18,131 nt of DNA. Source: Thermoproteota archaeon. GTDB taxonomy: Archaea; Thermoproteota; Thermoprotei_A; Sulfolobales; Pyrodictiaceae. Under the pieces are notes generated by a model that ran no database searches, was not told the origin of the DNA, and saw nothing but the letters and a program-made list of their open reading frames with translations. This document shows positions 14,468 through 18,131 of the stretch, in pieces (the stretch's first letter is position 1; each line of letters opens with the position of its first letter). Location of the stretch: assembly GCA_013153105.1 (NCBI GenBank), contig JAADFC010000006.1:1-18131 (forward strand). Reading direction: 5' to 3'. The position numbers were made by a program, and so were the translations under genes.

Positions 14468-16405
14468 CTAGGGCTGCTCGGGCGGCGCCGACGGGCTGTG
14501 GTGGGGAAGGGTAGAGTCGCCGAGCCCTCTTCCGCGCCGGCTCCTCTGCCTCCCCGCGCCCGTCTCTGCGACTATCATGTGAGAGACCAGCGAGACTATG
14601 TCCTCCACGTGGACGAAGCCTATGAACCTCCTGTTCTCGTCCACGACCACAACGTAGTCGGTGCCGTATATTATCATCTGCTCGAGGGCCCTATCCATGC
14701 ACGAGCCCTTCAGCACTGTAGGCGCTGTAACCAGCGTCATCTCCGATACCGGCTCGCTGCTCCTGAGCGCGTACCGCAGGTCGATGCCCGCATAGGCTAT
14801 GTCGAGCACACCGAGCACCCTCATCTCATCGTCGACCACCACCGCGACACGGTGCCTTGCCGAGAGCAGCCGGCGGGCCACCTGGGAGAGCGGCTCATCC
14901 CAGCGAGCTACGACCACTGTGCGTGAAGCAGCCTCCTCCACCGGCACGCAGACCCTACGCTCCCGCAGGAGCGCGAGGAGGGTCTCCGCGGTGAACACCT
15001 GCGGGGGCACACGGTGCGGCAGCTGTGACTCTACAATGCTCACCCCCCGCACCAGCATGTGCGCCGTATAGGACGCCACCAGCGCAGGCACCACCAGGGC
15101 GGGGCTACCACCTATCTCGGCGACCATGAACGACATGCCCAGGGGTATGTTTGACGCCGCCCCGAACAGCGCCGCCATGCCCAGGTAGGCGTAGAGGGCC
15201 GGGCCTACGTCGGTGTAGTCTGATACCAGGAGGCCGAAAGCCATGCCGGCCATGGCGCCCGCATAGAGGCCTGGCGCCAGCAGCCCGCCGCTGCCGCCGC
15301 TTCCGACCACCAGGGAGGTCGCCACTATCTTGGCTACAGCCAACGCCAGGAGGAGCGTGATGCTCACAGTATCCAGGCCGGGGGGAGGGAGGAGGTGCTG
15401 GAACCTCCGGAGGGACTCGGCCAGGTACTCCTCGCCTATCCCCAGCACCTGGGGGAGCATCAGCCCCAGCAGCATCGCCGCAGCCGCGCCCACGAGCGGC
15501 TTGGCGTAGATGGGGACACCCTTCTCGACAAGGCGCCCCGAGGCCTCCTTAACGGTCCTCATGGCGTATATGTAGAGGTACGCGAAGGGCGCTATGAATA
15601 CCCCGAGCAGTATATATGAAGCAACGGCATCGAAGTCATAGAGCGTGAGCAAGTCGGGCAGCTCGATTGACGGCAGCTTATAGCCCGGCCCGAGGATGTG
15701 GAGGGAGAGGCTGTAGGCTATAACCGAAGCCATCAGCGATGGGACGAGGGCTGTCGCCTCTATATCGTACATGTACAGTATCTCTACGGCGAATATCGCC
15801 GCGCCCACCGGGCTCTGGAAGATGAACGACAGCGCTGCAGCAACCCCAGCTATGAGCGCTATCTTTCGCTCTTCAACACTGAGTCCGAGGAGCTTGGCTA
15901 CGAGCGAGCCGGAGGCGCCGCCTATCTGCACCGCAGGCCCCTCGGGGCCGCCGCTGCCGCCCCCGCCCAACAGTAGCGCCGACGCTACGGCCTTGACTAT
16001 GGCCACTCTGGGCCTTATCATCCCGCCGCGGTGGTGGTAAGCCTCTACAACCGCGTCGGTGCCGCCGCCCTCAGCTTCGGGGGCGAGCCGGTATACTATC
16101 AGGCTTGCAAGCGCTGTGAACCCTAGGACCGTTACCGCTATCGCCGTATAGTTCCTCGTTGTTAGGGCTAGTATGGCGTAGTCCGTCGTGTAGTGCAGCT
16201 TCTCCGGGCTAACCCCGTGAATGACAGCAGACACTGCAACAACAATCTTTAGTGCCAAGTAGAAGATTCCTATGAACAGCGACGACGACAACGCTGTTAC
16301 AAAGCTTATGAAGAGCCACCTCTCCAGGAACCCTAGTCGGCCGGCGAAAGCCTCCGCCACCACGCTAAAGGCCCTGGACAGCCTGCCGGCAAGCCCCTCG
16401 GACAC
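14468..16405 (-). CDS. ClC-family chloride channel/transporter with two C-terminal CBS domains
   Basis: Integral membrane chloride channel or Cl-/H+ exchanger. From GTG at 16405 it has 645 residues: a ClC membrane domain (about 25-455) of many hydrophobic helices, then CBS1 (about 485-540) and CBS2 (about 552-612), and a charged C-terminal tail. ClC marks are GGGTDAVVEAYH at 113-124 (the GSGIPE region), GPEGPAVQIGGASG with gating Glu155, SPVGAAIFAVEILY, and GSGGSGGLLAPGLYAGA. In the third, Glu208 is followed by Ile where E. coli ClC has a second Glu that relays protons, so channel behaviour or a different proton path is possible. The open frame extends to 16966, but that part is antisense to another gene. 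GTG 16405 has GGGGTG seven bases upstream. The 3' neighbour is the pseudophosphatase-like gene. Confidence 0.93.
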   Translation of the reverse strand: MSEGLAGRLSRAFSVVAEAFAGRLGFLERWLFISFVTALSSSLFIGIFYLALKIVVAVSAVIHGVSPEKLHYTTDYAILALTTRNYTAIAVTVLGFTALASLIVYRLAPEAEGGGTDAVVEAYHHRGGMIRPRVAIVKAVASALLLGGGGSGGPEGPAVQIGGASGSLVAKLLGLSVEERKIALIAGVAAALSFIFQSPVGAAIFAVEILYMYDIEATALVPSLMASVIAYSLSLHILGPGYKLPSIELPDLLTLYDFDAVASYILLGVFIAPFAYLYIYAMRTVKEASGRLVEKGVPIYAKPLVGAAAAMLLGLMLPQVLGIGEEYLAESLRRFQHLLPPPGLDTVSITLLLALAVAKIVATSLVVGSGGSGGLLAPGLYAGAMAGMAFGLLVSDYTDVGPALYAYLGMAALFGAASNIPLGMSFMVAEIGGSPALVVPALVASYTAHMLVRGVSIVESQLPHRVPPQVFTAETLLALLRERRVCVPVEEAASRTVVVARWDEPLSQVARRLLSARHRVAVVVDDEMRVLGVLDIAYAGIDLRYALRSSEPVSEMTLVTAPTVLKGSCMDRALEQMIIYGTDYVVVVDENRRFIGFVHVEDIVSLVSHMIVAETGAGRQRSRRGRGLGDSTLPHHSPSAPPEQP

Positions 16406-16516
16406 TCTGGGACACCCCTGCCGCCGTGAGGACGGTTCTCCCTGACCGCCATGCCAAGCCGGGGAGACGCCGTGGCGGGCCGGGCGTGTGGGACCAGCGG
16501 CCGGGAGGCGTAAGGG

Positions 16517-16527
16517 TTGAATAAGTA
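16517..16527 (+). promoter_or_regulatory. Possible TATA box for the hypothetical gene at 16580
   Basis: TTGAATAAGTA, an A/T-rich island in GC-rich DNA about 59 bases before ATG 16580, predicting a leader of some 30 bases that includes the GGAGGTG ribosome site. It lies in the divergent gap shared with the ClC gene. I saw no matching element facing ClC. Confidence 0.4.
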
Positions 16528-16579
16528 GGGTGCCGCCGCCGGGTGTCGCGGTACTTGGGCCTCGGAGGTGTACAGCGAG

Positions 16580-17161
16580 ATGGCGCAGGAGATAGCCCGT
16601 GTTGATGTGGCTGATGTTATCGCCGGCCAGGTGAGCCAGGCGAAGGAGGCTCTTGAGAAGGGCGAGGCTCTGCTGCGCGTCTACGCCATACCGGCCCCGG
16701 AGCTTAGGATCAGGGCGAAGAAGCGTATTATAAGGCTCGACGAGGGCAAGCTGGCTAGGCTTGTATACTCGCTCGTCACAGCCGCGGCCAAGGGCTCCGG
16801 CTCGTTCAAGTTCAAGGAGTTCGGCAGCCTCGTCGGCGACTACAAGGCCGCCGCCGCCTTCCTCGCCAGCCTCTGGCGCCGCGGCCTGGTGGGCTTCGAA
16901 GACGAGGAAACGGCTCTCAACATATACATCGCGGCCAACTCGCTCAGCCAGAAGACCTACGAGCACAGGATAGCCAAGGTCCTAGAGAAGACTGTGCAGG
17001 TCAACCTGGATGCGCTGCGGAAGCTTCCTAGCGACGAGATACTGTGCGTCCAGAGGGGCGGACTCGTCCTCTGCCGCTACGCGGTCTCCAACGCCCCTAG
17101 GATTATAGCCAAGGCCCAGGCGAGGGCTGTGATAAGCCTCGCCGGCTACCGCCCCGCCTAG
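16580..17161 (+). CDS. Hypothetical protein, probably conserved in Crenarchaeota
   Basis: 193 residues, not recognised as a named family. No membrane segment or signal peptide is visible. Residues 1-35 are helical and charged (ADVIAGQVSQAKEALEKGEA), 45-110 are mixed and basic (RIRAKKRIIRLDEGKLARLV, then FKFKEFGSLVGDYKAAAAFLASLWRRG, which could be a helix-turn-helix-like unit), and 115-147 are helical. The C-terminal part has two cysteines in a strand pair (EILCVQRGGLVLCRYAV). A nucleic-acid-binding role is a guess. ATG 16580 is chosen over the in-frame GTG at 16568 because an excellent GGAGGTG lies nine bases before the ATG and overlaps that GTG. The sequence looks protein-like throughout and has its own TATA-like element. 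It is divergent from ClC and 104 bases upstream of the metallo-beta-lactamase gene. Confidence 0.8.
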   Translation: MAQEIARVDVADVIAGQVSQAKEALEKGEALLRVYAIPAPELRIRAKKRIIRLDEGKLARLVYSLVTAAAKGSGSFKFKEFGSLVGDYKAAAAFLASLWRRGLVGFEDEETALNIYIAANSLSQKTYEHRIAKVLEKTVQVNLDALRKLPSDEILCVQRGGLVLCRYAVSNAPRIIAKAQARAVISLAGYRPA

Positions 17162-17265
17162 AAGCCGGGCAGGCCACACCTTTCATCCCTGCCGGGGGAT
17201 GGCTAGCAGCCGGGTTTCCGGGTTTGCGTCTCATTCTTTCCTCCAGCGTGTAGGGTGGGGCGGGC
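17162..17265 (+). other. 104-base gap with a small hairpin
   Basis: GGCAGG (17167-17172) can pair with CCTGCC (17188-17193) just after the stop codon; the loop contains the T-rich CACCTTTCATC. This could end the upstream transcript. No clear TATA box for the next gene was seen. Confidence 0.3.
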
Positions 17266-17970
17266 TTGTCGAGGGTAACCCTCCGCTGGCACGGCCACGC
17301 GTGCTTCGAGATAGTCTACGGGGGGCGGAGCCTCCTCATAGACCCGCATGACGGGGGCAGCCTCGGCGTAGGCTTTGAGCCTCCTCGAGCGAACCCTGAC
17401 TATGTTCTTGTGAGCCACGAGCACTACGACCACAATGCCGCCGAGCCGTTTGCGGCTGCGGGCGCCAGGGTGGTGAGAGAGGGGACCGGCGTCTTCACCC
17501 TGGAACCCTTTAGGGTTAAGGGTGTGAGGCTGCCGCACGACGAGTTCGAGGGCAGGCTGAGGGGGTACGTGGTCGCCTACCGTGTTGAGGTGGGCGGGCT
17601 CGTCATAGTCCACCTCTCGGATCTCGGTAGGAGGCTGGTTGACCGAGAGGTTGAGGAGCTGAGGCCAGTCGATGTGGCCCTTGTACCCGCCGGCGGGGTC
17701 TATACGCTGCACCCGAGGCAGGCTCTAGAGTCCGCCGAGGCCCTCGGGGCCCGTGTGGTTGTGCCGATGCACTACTGGCTTCCCGGGATGCATCTGCCGC
17801 TGGAGCCTCTCGATAGCTTCCTCCGCTACGCGAAGAAGTGGCGTGTGGTTAGGCTGGAGTCCAGCAGCGTCGACCTGTCGAGGGACGGGCTGCCGGAGGA
17901 GAGGAGTATACTTGTCCTCCAGCCGCCTCGGCGCGGCGGGGGCGGGGGTGGCGGCGGAGAGGGGATGTGA
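17266..17970 (+). CDS. UlaG-like metallo-beta-lactamase-fold hydrolase
   Basis: Cytoplasmic metal-dependent hydrolase of the UlaG/YtnP-like branch of the metallo-beta-lactamase fold (YcjX-type names are not implied); the substrate is unknown. 234 residues. WHGHACFEI at 8-16 is the typical opening of this branch, followed by LLIDPH, the metal motif SHEHYDHNA (H51, H53, D55, H56), LPHDE with H91, HLSDLG with D119, and PMHYW with H169. All expected metal ligands appear present. The start is TTG at 17266 after GGGTGGGGCGGG; no better start lies upstream in frame. The C-terminus ends in a poly-glycine run (about residues 224-231) coded by a G-rich tract. That tract also carries the start of the next gene, so the two overlap by 23 bases and are probably translated together. 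Confidence 0.9.
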   Translation: MSRVTLRWHGHACFEIVYGGRSLLIDPHDGGSLGVGFEPPRANPDYVLVSHEHYDHNAAEPFAAAGARVVREGTGVFTLEPFRVKGVRLPHDEFEGRLRGYVVAYRVEVGGLVIVHLSDLGRRLVDREVEELRPVDVALVPAGGVYTLHPRQALESAEALGARVVVPMHYWLPGMHLPLEPLDSFLRYAKKWRVVRLESSSVDLSRDGLPEERSILVLQPPRRGGGGGGGGEGM

Positions 17971-18131
17971 CCCCGTCGCCGAGCTGCGGGGGGTTGTGAA
18001 GAGGTTCCGTGGGGGGCCCCGCGTGGGCCCCGTGTCTCTGCGGGTTAGCCGTGGCCGTGTCACCGCGCTTGTCGGCCCCAATGGGGCTGGCAAGTCCACC
18101 ACTATAAGGATGCTCTTAGGGATATACGAGC
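17948..18131 (+). CDS. ABC transporter ATP-binding protein, N-terminal fragment
   Basis: Only 61 codons are in the window. The translation shows ELRGVVKRFRGGPRVGPVSL, RVSRGRVTALVGPNGAGKST with a full Walker A motif, and TIRMLLGIYE, typical of the DrrA/CcmA-like exporters whose ATPases carry the GPNGAGK-[ST]-T-T-I-R-M-L-[LG]-G pattern. The substrate is unknown; a permease gene probably lies beyond the right edge. The start is GTG at 17948, the only good start in frame before the first conserved strand, placing it 23 bases inside the metallo-beta-lactamase gene. The upstream G-rich tract can serve as ribosome site. Confidence 0.9.
   Translation, partial: MAAERGCDPVAELRGVVKRFRGGPRVGPVSLRVSRGRVTALVGPNGAGKSTTIRMLLGIYE

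Noticed and set aside
6567..16405. Defence island or mobile element in the central minus-strand block
   Set aside because: The genes are housekeeping types (EF-2, XPF, RNase HII, RNA methyltransferase); no nuclease-helicase pair, integrase, transposase or toxin-antitoxin pattern is present.
16406..16966. N-terminal extension of the ClC open frame
   Set aside because: It runs antisense through the hypothetical gene at 16580-17161 and lacks hydrophobic ClC character; GTG 16405 has a good ribosome site.

Overview
The window looks like chromosomal DNA from a hyperthermophilic crenarchaeon, probably a high-GC relative of the Desulfurococcales/Pyrodictiaceae; this placement is inference. The evidence is an archaeal-type EF-2 with the diphthamide motif, a short crenarchaeal XPF nuclease without a helicase domain, heavy use of AGG (Arg) and ATA (Ile) codons, GTG/TTG starts behind GGAGGTG-like Shine-Dalgarno sites, an archaeal TATA box, and very GC-rich DNA (for example 43 of 60 bases at 2401-2460). 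I see no tRNA, rRNA, CRISPR array or intact insertion sequence.

Layout. 1-5337 (minus strand): hemC (cut by the left edge) and hemL overlap by two bases and form a haem biosynthesis pair. Upstream of them lie a 53-residue C2H2 zinc-finger gene, a divergent RIO/Bud32-like kinase, and a membrane-anchored extracytoplasmic protein of unknown function whose base composition is near 48% GC in the lines I counted. 5338-5514 is a non-coding stretch with four consecutive hairpins. 5515-6570 (plus): histone-deacetylase-family amidohydrolase. 6567-16405 (minus): a two-CBS protein, EF-2, XPF nuclease, a basic protein with a possible winged helix, an NSUN-type RNA m5C methyltransferase, RNase HII, a protein that looks like a protein-tyrosine phosphatase with a dead active site, and a ClC chloride channel/transporter with two CBS domains. 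16580-18131 (plus): a conserved-looking hypothetical protein, an UlaG-like metallo-beta-lactamase-fold protein, and the start of an ABC transporter ATPase overlapping it.

Most of the window is housekeeping: tetrapyrrole synthesis, translation, RNA modification, DNA repair and replication. The parts that look least ordinary are the pseudophosphatase-like gene behind the ClC gene, the kinase with a long novel N-terminal half, the low-GC membrane protein with its duplicated start region, the hairpin cluster beside it, an XPF with no visible PCNA-binding tail, and a second palindrome-rich gap at 10818-11172. No defence or mobile system is convincingly present.
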